Assembly (NCBI RefSeq): GCF_002091985.1
Contig: NZ_MKKX01000038.1
Coordinates: 62,001 to 126,000, forward strand
Direction: 5' to 3'
Length of the DNA: 64,000 bases
From: Rhodococcus sp. 1163
Lineage (GTDB): Bacteria > Actinomycetota > Actinomycetes > Mycobacteriales > Mycobacteriaceae
This document shows positions 28,006 to 36,997 of the stretch, one piece after another. Below the pieces are notes generated by a model, which made no database searches, was not told the origin of the DNA, and saw only the letters and a program-made list of their open reading frames with translations. How positions within the stretch are numbered: position 1 is the first letter of the stretch; each line of letters opens with the position of its first letter. The translations under genes were made by a program, and so were the position numbers.

Positions 28006-31000
28006 ATGTTCTCCAAAGTGTTGGTTGCCAATCGTGGCGAGATTGCTATCCGTGCATTTCGCGCGTCGTACGAGTTGGGTGCCGCTACTGTGGCTGTCTT
28101 CCCGTTCGAGGACCGCAATTCGGTTCACCGGACGAAGGCGGACGAGGCGTACGAGATCGGGGAGAAGGGCCATCCCGTCCGTGCCTATCTGTCGGTGAAG
28201 GAAATCGTCGCTGCAGCACAGCGCAGCGGTGCCGATGCGGTGTATCCGGGGTATGGGTTCCTGTCGGAAAATCCTGATCTCGCTGCTGCGTGCGCGGCGG
28301 CGGGCATCACGTTCGTCGGGCCTTCGGCCGAGGTGCTCGAGTTGACGGGCAACAAGGCCCGCGCGATTGCCGCGGCCAAACGCGCTGGTCTCCCGGTCCT
28401 GGCCTCGTCCGAGCCGTCTTCCGACATCGAAGAATTGGTAGCGGCCTCGGAAACGATGACCTTCCCCTTGTTCGTGAAGGCAGTGGCCGGCGGCGGCGGT
28501 AGGGGTATGCGCCGGGTAGCCGAGCCTGCGCAGTTGCGTGAGTCGATCGAAGCGGCGGCGCGTGAGGCGGAGTCGGCGTTCGGTGACGCGACTGTGTTCT
28601 TGGAGCAGGCGGTTATCGATCCGCGTCACATCGAGGTGCAGATCCTGGCGGATGGGCAGGGCAACGTGGTGCACCTGTTCGAGCGGGATTGTTCTCTGCA
28701 GCGGCGTCATCAGAAGGTTATCGAGATGGCACCTGCGCCGAATCTCCCTGGGGAGCTTCGTGATCGGATGTGCGCCGACGCGGTCGCTTTCGCTAAGGAG
28801 ATCGGGTACTCGTGCGCGGGCACGGTGGAGTTCCTCCTCGACACTCGGGGCAACCATGTGTTCATCGAGATGAATCCGCGTATCCAGGTGGAGCATACGG
28901 TGACCGAAGAGGTCACCGACGTCGATTTGGTACAGGCACAGTTGCGCATTGCCTCGGGGGAGACCCTCGCCGATCTGGGATTGGCCCAAGAGAACATCGT
29001 GTTGCGTGGGGCGGCACTGCAATGCCGAATTACCACCGAGGACCCGTCGAACGGTTTCCGACCCGATACCGGCCGTATCACCGCGTACCGCACCCCGGGT
29101 GGTGCCGGTGTGCGATTGGACGGCGGCACGACACTCGGTGCCGAAGTCGGCGCCTACTTCGATTCCATGCTCGTCAAGTTGACGTGTCGAGGCAGAGATT
29201 TCGATACCGCGATTGCGCGTGCGCGTCGCGCGGTGGCGGAGTTCCGTATTCGCGGCGTAGCAACGAATATCCCTTTTCTGCAGGCAGTTCTGGTCGATCC
29301 GGACTTCACTGCGGGGAGAGTGACAACCTCGTTCATCGAGGAACGTCCGCAACTGCTGACCTCGCGTACCTCCGGTGACCGCGGAACGAAGATTCTGACG
29401 TATCTGGCGGATGTGACCGTCAACAAGCCGCACGGGGAGCGCCCGTCGCCGGTGTACCCGCACGACAAACTTCCCCACGTCGATTTCTCGGCGCCGATAC
29501 CCGACGGTAGTAGGCAGCGCCTGTTGGCTTTGGGCCCAGACGGTTTCGCTCGCGATCTGCGCAATCAGAAAGCACTCGCGGTCACCGACACGACATTCCG
29601 GGATGCCCATCAGTCGTTGCTCGCAACCAGGGTACGCACGTCCGGGTTGTTGATGGTCGCGCCGTACGTAGCCCGCACGACGCCGGAGTTGCTCTCGATC
29701 GAATGTTGGGGTGGCGCGACATACGATGTGGCACTGCGTTTCCTGCACGAGGATCCGTGGGAGCGTCTGGCGGCGTTGCGTGAGGCGGTGCCCAACGTTG
29801 CGTTGCAGATGTTGCTACGGGGCCGTAATACGGTGGGTTACACCCCGTATCCGGAGAAAGTGACGCGCAGCTTCGTCGCGGAGGCGACGGACACAGGTAT
29901 CGACATCTTTCGCATCTTCGATGCGTTGAACAACGTCGACCAGATGCGTCCGGCGATCGACGCGGTCCGTGAGACGGGTACCGCGCTGGCCGAGGTTGCC
30001 TTGAGCTATACCGGTGACCTGTCGAATCCGAACGAGACGCTGTACACGCTGGACTACTACCTGAAGCTGGCGGAGCAGATAGTCGACGCGGGTGCCCATG
30101 TGCTGGCGATCAAGGACATGGCCGGTTTGCTGCGTGCCCCTGCCGCACGGACGTTGGTGACGGCGTTGCGGAGCAATTTCGATCTTCCGGTGCACGTGCA
30201 CACCCACGACACTCCCGGTGGTCAGTTGGCGACGTACCTGGCGGCCTGGGAAGCAGGCGCCGATGCCGTCGACGGTGCGAGTGCTTCGATGGCAGGTGCA
30301 ACTTCGCAGCCCGCGTTGTCTGCGATCGTGGCTGCTGCTGCGCACACCGAGCGAGATACGGGCCTGAATCTGGCCGCAGTATGCGATTTGGAGCCGTACT
30401 GGGAGGCGTTGCGGAAAGTATATGCGCCCTTCGAGTCGGGTTTGATGGCTCCGACGGGGCGGGTGTACACCCACGAGATTCCGGGTGGGCAGCTCTCGAA
30501 TTTGCGTCAGCAGGCGATCGCATTGGGTTTGGGTGACAAGTTCGAGACTGTGGAAGCGAATTACGCTGCTGCGGATCGGATGTTGGGGCGTTTGGTCAAG
30601 GTGACGCCCAGCTCGAAGGTGGTCGGCGATCTCGCGCTCGCTTTGGTCGGCGCCGATGCGTCGGCAGAGGAGTTCGCGGAGAATCCCGGAAAGTTCGATA
30701 TCCCTGATTCGGTGATCGGTTTTCTGCGTGGCGATCTCGGAATGCCTGCGGGCGGATGGCCGGAACCGTTGCGTTCGAAGGCTTTGGAGGGGCGAAGTGA
30801 GGGCAAGCCCGAGACCGAGCTGACCGTCGAGGAGGAACGGAGTCTCGATGGGACGTCGGCGACGCGTCGGGAGATGTTGAATCGGTTGCTCTTTCCGGGT
30901 CCTAGTGCGGAGTTGGCGGAGCATCGGGAAAAGTACGGCGATACCTCGCGGTTGTCGGCGAATCAGTTTTTCTACGGTTTGCGTCAGGGAGATGAGCATC

Positions 31001-31416
31001 GTGTTCGGCTCGAGAAGGGCGTGGAGTTGCTGATCGGGCTGGAGGCCATTTCCGATGCCGATGAGCGAGGGATGCGCACGGTGATGTGCATTCTGAACGG
31101 TCAGTTGCGTCCGGTGTCGGTGCGTGATCGTTCGATTTCCAGTGAGGCGCCGACGATCGAGAAAGCGGATCGGTCCAATTCCGGTCATGTTCCGGCACCG
31201 TTTGCTGGTGTGGTGACGTTGGCAGTAGCCGTGGGCGACGAGATCTCAGCGGGAGAGACGGTTGCCACGATCGAAGCGATGAAGATGGAAGCCGCGATCA
31301 CGGCATCCAAGGGTGGGAAGGTCAGCCGCCTGGCCATCGGCGGTGTCCAGCAAGTCGAGGGCGGGGATCTGCTCGTCGTGATAGGCAGCGGCGAAGGCAC
31401 TTCGGTGAACGACTGA
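28006..31416 (+). CDS. pyc: Pyruvate carboxylase
   Basis: Biotin enzyme that carboxylates pyruvate to oxaloacetate, the main anaplerotic reaction. The 1136-residue single chain has all domains: biotin carboxylase with ATP-grasp (about residues 1-450; VKAVAGGGGRGMR, EMNPRIQVEHTVTEEVT), the carboxyltransferase DRE-TIM barrel (about 525-830; VTDTTFRDAHQSLLATRVRT, the metal-site HTHDTPGGQLATY), the tetramerisation region, and the C-terminal biotinyl domain with the biotinylated Lys at about 1093 in IEAMKMEA. ATG 28006 begins exactly at the family start (MFSKVLVANRGEIAIR). It is followed 72 bases later by rsmD. Confidence 0.97.
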   Translation: MFSKVLVANRGEIAIRAFRASYELGAATVAVFPFEDRNSVHRTKADEAYEIGEKGHPVRAYLSVKEIVAAAQRSGADAVYPGYGFLSENPDLAAACAAAGITFVGPSAEVLELTGNKARAIAAAKRAGLPVLASSEPSSDIEELVAASETMTFPLFVKAVAGGGGRGMRRVAEPAQLRESIEAAAREAESAFGDATVFLEQAVIDPRHIEVQILADGQGNVVHLFERDCSLQRRHQKVIEMAPAPNLPGELRDRMCADAVAFAKEIGYSCAGTVEFLLDTRGNHVFIEMNPRIQVEHTVTEEVTDVDLVQAQLRIASGETLADLGLAQENIVLRGAALQCRITTEDPSNGFRPDTGRITAYRTPGGAGVRLDGGTTLGAEVGAYFDSMLVKLTCRGRDFDTAIARARRAVAEFRIRGVATNIPFLQAVLVDPDFTAGRVTTSFIEERPQLLTSRTSGDRGTKILTYLADVTVNKPHGERPSPVYPHDKLPHVDFSAPIPDGSRQRLLALGPDGFARDLRNQKALAVTDTTFRDAHQSLLATRVRTSGLLMVAPYVARTTPELLSIECWGGATYDVALRFLHEDPWERLAALREAVPNVALQMLLRGRNTVGYTPYPEKVTRSFVAEATDTGIDIFRIFDALNNVDQMRPAIDAVRETGTALAEVALSYTGDLSNPNETLYTLDYYLKLAEQIVDAGAHVLAIKDMAGLLRAPAARTLVTALRSNFDLPVHVHTHDTPGGQLATYLAAWEAGADAVDGASASMAGATSQPALSAIVAAAAHTERDTGLNLAAVCDLEPYWEALRKVYAPFESGLMAPTGRVYTHEIPGGQLSNLRQQAIALGLGDKFETVEANYAAADRMLGRLVKVTPSSKVVGDLALALVGADASAEEFAENPGKFDIPDSVIGFLRGDLGMPAGGWPEPLRSKALEGRSEGKPETELTVEEERSLDGTSATRREMLNRLLFPGPSAELAEHREKYGDTSRLSANQFFYGLRQGDEHRVRLEKGVELLIGLEAISDADERGMRTVMCILNGQLRPVSVRDRSISSEAPTIEKADRSNSGHVPAPFAGVVTLAVAVGDEISAGETVATIEAMKMEAAITASKGGKVSRLAIGGVQQVEGGDLLVVIGSGEGTSVND

Positions 31417-31454
31417 CGGGGTGTGGACACGGCGGCCAAAAGGAACTCGACACC

Positions 31455-31487
31455 GAGTAGCCTTCTGTAACTGAGTAACCTTCTGTA
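31455..31487 (+). repeat. 15-bp direct repeat in front of rsmD
   Basis: GAGTAGCCTTCTGTA (31455-31469) and GAGTAACCTTCTGTA (31473-31487) have one difference and a period of 18. The second copy ends one base before ATG 31489. Each copy holds a TANNNT hexamer (TAGCCT 31458-31463, TAACCT 31476-31481); the latter ends 7 bases before the start codon. Confidence 0.85.
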
Positions 31488-31488
31488 G

Positions 31489-32046
31489 ATGACCCGGATC
31501 GTGGCAGGCATCGCAGGAGGCCGAACCCTGAAAGTCCCGCCTCGCGGCACGCGTCCAACATCGGACCGTGTCCGCGAGGCGTTGTTCAGCTCGTTGGACT
31601 CGCGTCTGGATCTCGACGGCGCTGCCGTGCTCGATCTCTATGCCGGGTCGGGCGCCCTTGGATTGGAAGCACTTTCACGCGGTGCGTCGACTGTCGTGAT
31701 GGTGGAGTCCGATCCGCGAGCGGCAGAGGTGATTCGGGGTAACGCCGCCGGCATCGGGTTGCCCGGGGCGTCCGTTCGATGTGCTCCTGTCTCCGCAGTG
31801 TTGGCAAGCCAGGCCGACCGTCGTTACGACCTCGTGTTGGCCGACCCTCCCTATGCCATCGCCGATTCCGCGGTTGCGCAGATGCTCGTCGAACTTCTCA
31901 CGAACGGTTGGTTGGCACCGGAAAGTCTTGTGGTGTTGGAACGCTCGTCCAGATCGGCGGAAACCGCCTGGCCCGAAGGCTTGGTGGCGGAGAAGGTCAA
32001 GAAGTACGGCGAGACGCGAATCGAAATCGCCGGACTGGCACGGTGA
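31489..32046 (+). CDS. rsmD: 16S rRNA (guanine(966)-N2)-methyltransferase
   Basis: A 185-residue Rossmann methyltransferase that modifies G966 of 16S rRNA on the 30S subunit. Motif I is VLDLYAGSGALGLEALSRGA, and motif IV, the catalytic DPPY, is LVLADPPYAIAD. The N-terminal VAGIAGGRTLKVPPRGTRPTSDRVREALF is the RsmD signature. No Shine-Dalgarno precedes ATG 31489; the duplicated TANNNT element there suggests a very short or absent leader. coaD follows within 13 bases of the stop, as in mycobacteria (Rv2966c-Rv2965c). Confidence 0.93.
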   Translation: MTRIVAGIAGGRTLKVPPRGTRPTSDRVREALFSSLDSRLDLDGAAVLDLYAGSGALGLEALSRGASTVVMVESDPRAAEVIRGNAAGIGLPGASVRCAPVSAVLASQADRRYDLVLADPPYAIADSAVAQMLVELLTNGWLAPESLVVLERSSRSAETAWPEGLVAEKVKKYGETRIEIAGLAR

Positions 32047-32059
32047 TAGCGTGAGCGCC

Positions 32060-32548
32060 ATGACTGGAGCAGTGTGTCCTGGATCCTTCGACCCGGTGAC
32101 CAATGGCCATATCGATGTGATCACCAGGGCTGCGGCGCAGTTCGATGAGATCATTGTCACCGTCATGATCAACAAGAGCAAGCGCGGCCTGTTCTCTGTC
32201 GACGAGCGCATCGAGCTTCTCGGCGAAGCGACGGCCCATCTGAAGAACGTCCGGATCTCCTCGTGGCACGGACTGCTCGTGGACTATGCGAAGCAGGAGG
32301 GCTTCACTGCGATCGTGAAGGGTCTGCGTGGAGCAAACGATTTCGACTACGAACTTCAGATGGCCCAGATGAATCAGCGATTGACAGGTGTGGACACCCT
32401 TTTCATCCCCGCGAATCCATCGTTCAGCTTCCTGTCCAGTTCGCTGGTCAAAGAGGTTGCTACCTTCGGTGGAGACGTCGCAGGAATGGTCCCCGAGAAT
32501 GTTCACTCCAGACTACTGAGCCGCATCGCCGAGCGCGCCGCCGAATAG
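32060..32548 (+). CDS. coaD: Phosphopantetheine adenylyltransferase
   Basis: Penultimate step of coenzyme A synthesis. The 162-residue protein has the nucleotidyltransferase motif GSFDPVTNGHIDVI (the HIGH-type TxGH), VTVMINKSKRGLFSVDERIE, KGLRGANDFDYELQMAQMN and the ATP-site FLSSSLVKEVA. ATG 32060 opens directly on the family start; GTG 32051 is in frame three codons earlier. It sits 13 bases after rsmD. In M. tuberculosis the large PDIM/PGL lipid locus separates coaD from sepIVA; here only 109 bases do. Confidence 0.95.
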   Translation: MTGAVCPGSFDPVTNGHIDVITRAAAQFDEIIVTVMINKSKRGLFSVDERIELLGEATAHLKNVRISSWHGLLVDYAKQEGFTAIVKGLRGANDFDYELQMAQMNQRLTGVDTLFIPANPSFSFLSSSLVKEVATFGGDVAGMVPENVHSRLLSRIAERAAE

Positions 32549-32657
32549 ATCGGGCGACACACCGAGGCGAGTGCGACGCGCAGGCAGCAATCACCAGGCA
32601 AACTGGAAGTGCACTTACCGCACGTTTCTTCGTAGTTTCTATCGATTGGGGTTACCG

Positions 32658-33425
32658 GTGTACCGCGTATTCGAGGCACTCGACGAACTCGTCGCCATTG
32701 TCGAGGAGGCGCGCGGTGTCCCTATGACGGCCGGCTGCGTTGTTCCTCGCGGCGACGTCCTTGAACTTCTCGATGATGTGCGCGACTCGATTCCCGGTGA
32801 ACTCGACGACGCGCAAGACGTTCTCGATCACAAGGACAAACTGGTCACGGACGCTCGGGCGACGGCAGAGAAAACTGTCACCTCGGCCAACGACGAAGCC
32901 CAGGACACCGTCGAGAATGCGCGCGATTCCGCTGACCGAATATTGGCGGATGCGAAATCGCAGGCCGATCGCATGGTTGCCGAGGCGAAGGCTCACGCTG
33001 AGCAACTCGTCGACGATGCGAACGACACCGCAGAGCGTTCGGTCGAAGCAGGAAGGCGTGAGTACGAGACGCTGACGACGCGAGCGCGGTCGGAGTCGGA
33101 GCGTCTCATCGAGTCGGGTCAGGCTTCGTACGATCGTTCGGTCGCAGACGGAGCCGAGGAGCAGGCGCGGTTGGTCGATCAAACCGAGGTCGTGCAGGCC
33201 GCACGTACAGAATCCGCGCGCATCATCGACACTGCGCATGCCGAATCAGACCGAATGCGCAGTGAATGCGACGTCTATGTCGATACCAAGCTGGCGGAGT
33301 TCGAGGAGTTCCTCAGTGGCACTATTCGCTCTGTGGGGCGTGGCCGCCAGCAGTTGCGAACCGGATCGGGTGTCCCGGACTACGGCCCGGATCCGTCCGG
33401 CGAGGGGCGTCGTCCGCGCAGGTAG
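32658..33425 (+). CDS. sepIVA: SepIVA-type septation protein (DivIVA-like coiled coil)
   Basis: A 255-residue protein: an N-terminal conserved segment (YRVFEALDELVAIVEEARGVPMTAGCVVPRGDVLELLDDVRD) followed by about 190 residues of nearly unbroken Ala/Glu/Asp/Arg-rich coiled coil (ARATAEKTVTSANDEAQ and similar), ending in a short basic tail. It is the Rv2927c/SepIVA family, essential for septation and polar growth in mycobacteria. GTG 32658 matches the conserved N-terminus (MYRVFEALDEL); the open frame extends upstream into unconserved sequence. The coiled-coil part suggests self-assembly at septa or poles. Confidence 0.88.
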   Translation: MYRVFEALDELVAIVEEARGVPMTAGCVVPRGDVLELLDDVRDSIPGELDDAQDVLDHKDKLVTDARATAEKTVTSANDEAQDTVENARDSADRILADAKSQADRMVAEAKAHAEQLVDDANDTAERSVEAGRREYETLTTRARSESERLIESGQASYDRSVADGAEEQARLVDQTEVVQAARTESARIIDTAHAESDRMRSECDVYVDTKLAEFEEFLSGTIRSVGRGRQQLRTGSGVPDYGPDPSGEGRRPRR

Positions 33426-33569
33426 ATCGTCCAGATTTGCTCATGCCTGAGTCTGTGCGTACCGTTGTGTGGTTGCCCAAAGGTTGTCCTGGTCCGGCGC
33501 GCCATGTCGGTGCGGTTGGTCCAACAGCTCCAAGGTGATCGAATCAATCGTCTGAGCAGGAAGATTACT

Positions 33570-34178
33570 GTGTCTACCCGTCGTAATACCCCTCGTGCCG
33601 AAGCAGGCACGGGATTCGTGCTGGATATCGACAACCTGAGCCGTCGGCCCGGGTCCATGACGGAGATCCAGCGGACGATTGTCGCGCCCACGCGAATCGG
33701 CCTCGATGCGATCGCCATCGAAAAGGGGTCGCCGGTCGATCTCGATCTTCGCCTCGAAGCTGTATCGGAGGGTGTGCTCGTTACCGGCACCGTCCGCGCA
33801 GACACTGCGGGCGAGTGCTCGCGGTGCCTGGAGCCTGTTTCGGGGGCGGTGGATGTGTACCTCACCGATCTGTTCGCTTACCCGTCCAGCGTCACTGAGG
33901 ACACGACCGACGAGGAGGAGATTCATCGCGTAGTCGATGATCAGATAGACCTACAGCCAGTCGTCGTGGATGCGGTCGGATTGGAGCTTCCATTGCATCC
34001 TCTCTGCCGTGAAAACTGTCAGGGATTGTGCTCGGAATGCGGCATCAACCTGGCGATTGCGGAATCTGGACATAATCATGAGATAGTTGATCCTCGCTGG
34101 GCTGGACTTGCAGCCAAATTTGGCGTGGATCCAGTATCGAGCACCGAACTTGTGAACAACGAAGCCGAGGAGAAGTAG
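33570..34178 (+). CDS. DUF177 (YceD-like) protein
   Basis: A 202-residue cytosolic protein of the DUF177/YceD family, found almost always directly before rpmF. The family is linked to 23S rRNA or ribosome assembly in bacteria and plants, but the biochemistry is not fixed. Cysteine pairs CSRC and [12 protein letters not shown] suggest a metal site. GTG 33570 has the Shine-Dalgarno CAGGAAG 5-6 bases upstream; longer upstream starts look unconserved. It ends two bases before rpmF, so the two are coupled. Confidence 0.87.
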   Translation: MSTRRNTPRAEAGTGFVLDIDNLSRRPGSMTEIQRTIVAPTRIGLDAIAIEKGSPVDLDLRLEAVSEGVLVTGTVRADTAGECSRCLEPVSGAVDVYLTDLFAYPSSVTEDTTDEEEIHRVVDDQIDLQPVVVDAVGLELPLHPLCRENCQGLCSECGINLAIAESGHNHEIVDPRWAGLAAKFGVDPVSSTELVNNEAEEK

Positions 34179-34180
34179 AA

Positions 34181-34363
34181 GTGGCTGTCCCGAAGCGTAA
34201 AATGTCGCGTTCCAACACGAGGTCGCGTCGTGCACAGTGGAAGGCCACAGTGCCTACGCTTGTCACGTGCCCCAACCGTGGATGCGGCGAGAAGACACTG
34301 CCCCACATTGCGTGCCCCTCGTGTGGCACCTACAAGGGCCGACAGGTAGCAGCAGCTGTCTGA
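34181..34363 (+). CDS. rpmF: 50S ribosomal protein L32
   Basis: A 60-residue L32 ([21 protein letters not shown] at the start). A zinc ribbon is visible as CPNRGC and CPSC, the C+ form. It starts with GTG two bases after the DUF177 stop and is followed 10 bases later by rnc, the classic DUF177-rpmF-rnc arrangement. The Shine-Dalgarno GAGGAGAAG lies inside the end of the previous gene. Confidence 0.96.
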   Translation: MAVPKRKMSRSNTRSRRAQWKATVPTLVTCPNRGCGEKTLPHIACPSCGTYKGRQVAAAV

Positions 34364-34373
34364 TCTTCAGCAC

Positions 34374-35216
34374 ATGACATCGAAGAGCAGTTCTACTCAC
34401 CTGAACGGCTCGACAGCTGACAGCGGCGGGGACGACCGAGAGTCGCTCCTCGCCGCTCTTGGCGTCGTACTTGCTGAACCCCTGTTGACTCTGGCATTGA
34501 CCCACCGGTCGTACGCGTACGAGCGTGGTGGTCTGCCTACCAACGAGCGGCTGGAATTCCTGGGTGATTCGGTTCTCGGCTTGACCGTGACCGAGGAGCT
34601 CTACACTGCTCATCCGGAGAAATCCGAAGGCGAGTTGGCCAAGATTCGTGCCAGCGTCGTGAACATGCATGCTTTGGCCGAGGTGGCACGCGAACTCGGT
34701 GAAGGCGGCCTCGGCCGTCATCTCCTGCTCGGCAAAGGCGAGGAACAGACCGGTGGTCGTGACAAGCCCAGCATTCTGGCCGATGGCATGGAGTCCCTGT
34801 TGGGCGCGATTCACCTCCAGCATGGGATAGAGGTCGCACGTCGTGTCGTTCTGACCCTGTTCGCACGTTTACTGGACCGAGCACCACGCTTGGGCGCCGG
34901 CCTGGACTGGAAGACCAGTCTTCAGGAGCTGACTGCTGTGGAATCGCTTGGCGTGCCCGTATACGAAATCTCCTCCACGGGACCAGACCACGACAAAGAA
35001 TTCACCGCGACCGTCGTCGTCGGCGGTAAGCCACTCGGCGTAGGTGTGGGCCGATCCAAGAAGGAAGCCGAGCAGAAGGCAGCGAGTACTGCCTGGAAGG
35101 ACATCTCCGACGGAAACGGGAGCTCTGCCGCCGTCGAGCCCCCCTCCGTAAAGCCCTCCGCCGGCGCACTCGATTCGCCCGCCACCGACGTCGCTACCGC
35201 CCCGCACGCGGAGTAG
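34374..35216 (+). CDS. rnc: Ribonuclease III
   Basis: Double-strand RNA endonuclease for rRNA processing. The 280 residues begin with a 25-residue Ser/Asp-rich tail, then the catalytic domain with the signature [16 protein letters not shown] and the second metal site in [15 protein letters not shown], then a double-stranded-RNA-binding domain (about 180-250; [44 protein letters not shown]). The C-terminal 30 residues are Ser/Pro/Ala-rich and longer than in E. coli. mutM begins 10 bases later. Confidence 0.95.
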   Translation: MTSKSSSTHLNGSTADSGGDDRESLLAALGVVLAEPLLTLALTHRSYAYERGGLPTNERLEFLGDSVLGLTVTEELYTAHPEKSEGELAKIRASVVNMHALAEVARELGEGGLGRHLLLGKGEEQTGGRDKPSILADGMESLLGAIHLQHGIEVARRVVLTLFARLLDRAPRLGAGLDWKTSLQELTAVESLGVPVYEISSTGPDHDKEFTATVVVGGKPLGVGVGRSKKEAEQKAASTAWKDISDGNGSSAAVEPPSVKPSAGALDSPATDVATAPHAE

Positions 35217-35226
35217 CGGATACCCG

Positions 35227-36093
35227 ATGCCCGAGTTACCCGAGGTCGAAGTAGTGCGCCTCGGTCTCGAATCGCACGTAGTCAACACAACCATCGAATC
35301 GGTGGAGGTACTGCACCCTCGCGCGGTCCGGCGTCACTTTGCTGGTGCGCGGGATCTGGAGGCTCAGCTACACGGCCGCCGTATCGTGTCGGCGGAGCGT
35401 CGCGGCAAGTATCTGTGGCTTCCACTCGATGCGCATGACGACGCGATAGTCGTGCACTTGGGAATGAGCGGCCAAATGCTCGTGCAGCCACCGTCGGTGC
35501 CTGCCGAGAAGCACCTCCGCATCCGTGTGGGGCTGGACAACGGAGCCGAACTCCGATTCGTCGATCAACGAACTTTCGGTGGTTGGGCCATCGCGCACCT
35601 CGAATCTGTCGACGGGTCCGTGGTTCCAGAGACCGTGGCACACATCGCACGAGACCCGGTGGATCCGTTGTTCGATGCGGAATCCGTCGTGAACGTGTTG
35701 CGGGGCAAACACACCGAGATCAAGCGCGCCGTACTCGACCAAACGGTGCTGTCGGGCGTGGGCAACATCTACGCCGACGAGGCACTGTGGCGCGCCAAGA
35801 TTCACGGCAACCGAATTGCAGAGACCTTGTCGAGGCCAGTTCTACGCACACTGTTGACCTCGGTTCACGCGGTGATGGGTGAGGCTCTCGCGCAAGGCGG
35901 CACATCCTTCGACGCGCTGTATGTCAATGTCAACGGCGAATCGGGATACTTCGATCGGTCGTTGGATGCGTACGGCCAAGAGGGGCTGCCATGTTCGCGT
36001 TGTGGTACCCCGATACGGCGTGAGAAATTCATGAACAGATCGTCGTACAGTTGTCCCACCTGCCAGCCGCGACCTCGAAATACTCGGACCTGA
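35227..36093 (+). CDS. mutM: Formamidopyrimidine-DNA glycosylase
   Basis: Excises 8-oxoguanine and formamidopyrimidines with AP-lyase activity. The 288 residues show the catalytic Pro2-Glu3 start (MPELPEVE), the Lys in [22 protein letters not shown]-like [10 protein letters not shown], the helix-two-turn-helix [11 protein letters not shown] with the preceding [12 protein letters not shown], and the C-terminal zinc finger [18 protein letters not shown] plus CPTC. ATG 35227 is fixed by the catalytic proline. It forms part of the rnc-mutM operon as in mycobacteria. Confidence 0.97.
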   Translation: MPELPEVEVVRLGLESHVVNTTIESVEVLHPRAVRRHFAGARDLEAQLHGRRIVSAERRGKYLWLPLDAHDDAIVVHLGMSGQMLVQPPSVPAEKHLRIRVGLDNGAELRFVDQRTFGGWAIAHLESVDGSVVPETVAHIARDPVDPLFDAESVVNVLRGKHTEIKRAVLDQTVLSGVGNIYADEALWRAKIHGNRIAETLSRPVLRTLLTSVHAVMGEALAQGGTSFDALYVNVNGESGYFDRSLDAYGQEGLPCSRCGTPIRREKFMNRSSYSCPTCQPRPRNTRT

Positions 36094-36117
36094 CGCTGCC
36101 CTGACTGCCGTTCACCC

Positions 36118-36123
36118 TAGAAT
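36118..36123 (+). promoter_or_regulatory. -10 hexamer of the OsmC gene
   Basis: TAGAAT is followed by 8 bases and then ATG 36132, so the mRNA would be leaderless or nearly so. Confidence 0.4.
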
Positions 36124-36131
36124 CGACTCTC

Positions 36132-36560
36132 ATGGCTGATGAGAGCACACCGACGGCACTGTGGGTCGAACGGACGGGGACGCGTCGATACACCGGAATG
36201 AGCTCGCGAGGAGCCGAGGTGTTGATCGGTTCGGAATCGGTCGACGGGGTTTTCACCCCTGGCGAGTTGCTCAAGATCGCGCTCGCGGCATGCACCGGGA
36301 TGAGTTCGGATCTCCCATTGTCGCGCCGCCTCGGTGACAATTACGACTCGAAGGTGACGGTGTCTGGCTCTGCCGATCGCGAGAACGAACGCTACCCGGA
36401 GTTGCGTGAGGTACTCGCGGTCGATCTCAGCGAGCTCGACCCCGATGCGCAGCAGCGATTGCTGGTCGTCGTCGAGCGCGCCATCGACAAGGTGTGCACC
36501 GTCGGACGCACGTTGAAAGCAGGCGCTGAAGTATCTCTCGAAATCGACGTGGACGGCTGA
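36132..36560 (+). CDS. OsmC/Ohr family protein
   Basis: A 142-residue OsmC-fold protein. The two peroxidatic/resolving cysteine positions of the family are visible in [19 protein letters not shown] and [11 protein letters not shown]; this supports thiol-dependent peroxide reduction. The neighbourhood with mutM, an oxidative DNA-repair gene, fits oxidant defence. It is the positional counterpart of Rv2923c. The likely start is ATG 36132 with a TAGAAT hexamer 8 bases before it. Confidence 0.86.
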   Translation: MADESTPTALWVERTGTRRYTGMSSRGAEVLIGSESVDGVFTPGELLKIALAACTGMSSDLPLSRRLGDNYDSKVTVSGSADRENERYPELREVLAVDLSELDPDAQQRLLVVVERAIDKVCTVGRTLKAGAEVSLEIDVDG

Positions 36561-36636
36561 CGATGGGGATTCCGACGTCGATGGCGATCGACTCGCTCGT
36601 CCTCTACTGCACGGTTCCGACAGAACGGTCCGAAAG

Positions 36637-36921
36637 TTGACCTCTACGTGTGAGATCCGGTTGACCGCTTGGGTGCACGGTTCGGTGCAAGGCGTCGGGT
36701 TTCGATGGTGGACCCGTTCGCGCGCCCTCGAACTCGGACTGAGCGGCCACGCGACGAACAGCGCGGACGGTCGAGTGCTCGTCATTGCCGAGGGTGCACG
36801 AGAAAGCGCCGAGCGCCTCCTCGCATTGCTTCGTGGAGGAGATACGCCGGGCGTGGTGACCCTCGTCGTGGAGAGCTGGGATCGGCCGCGTGGTGGGCTC
36901 AACGGCTTCGTCGAGCGGTGA
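36637..36921 (+). CDS. acyP: Acylphosphatase
   Basis: A 94-residue acylphosphatase that hydrolyses acyl phosphates such as carbamoyl phosphate. The motif [22 protein letters not shown] carries the catalytic Arg, and the catalytic Asn is in [16 protein letters not shown] 36637 is the first possible start codon in frame before the conserved part; its Shine-Dalgarno is weak. It lies between the OsmC gene and smc, as Rv2922A does in M. tuberculosis. Confidence 0.88.
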   Translation: MTSTCEIRLTAWVHGSVQGVGFRWWTRSRALELGLSGHATNSADGRVLVIAEGARESAERLLALLRGGDTPGVVTLVVESWDRPRGGLNGFVER

Positions 36922-36983
36922 TGAAGGGACGTATTCGGACCGTGACGCTCCAGATCTCGTACGCGCAGGTGAGGTACACCCGG

Positions 36984-36989
36984 TACTCT
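36984..36989 (+). promoter_or_regulatory. -10 hexamer of smc
   Basis: TACTCT is followed by 8 bases and ATG 36998, without a Shine-Dalgarno in between. Confidence 0.4.
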
Positions 36990-36997
36990 GAAGCGCC

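Noticed and set aside
27760..31188. Minus-strand open frames of 662 and 457 codons opposite recG/pyc
   Set aside because: They lie antisense to a complete pyruvate carboxylase with all motifs; high-GC codon bias leaves the antisense frame open, and the products are low-complexity His/Arg-rich.
32387..32400. TGTGGACAC as a DnaA box inside coaD
   Set aside because: One mismatch to the consensus, single site, within a coding sequence; expected by chance in this composition.
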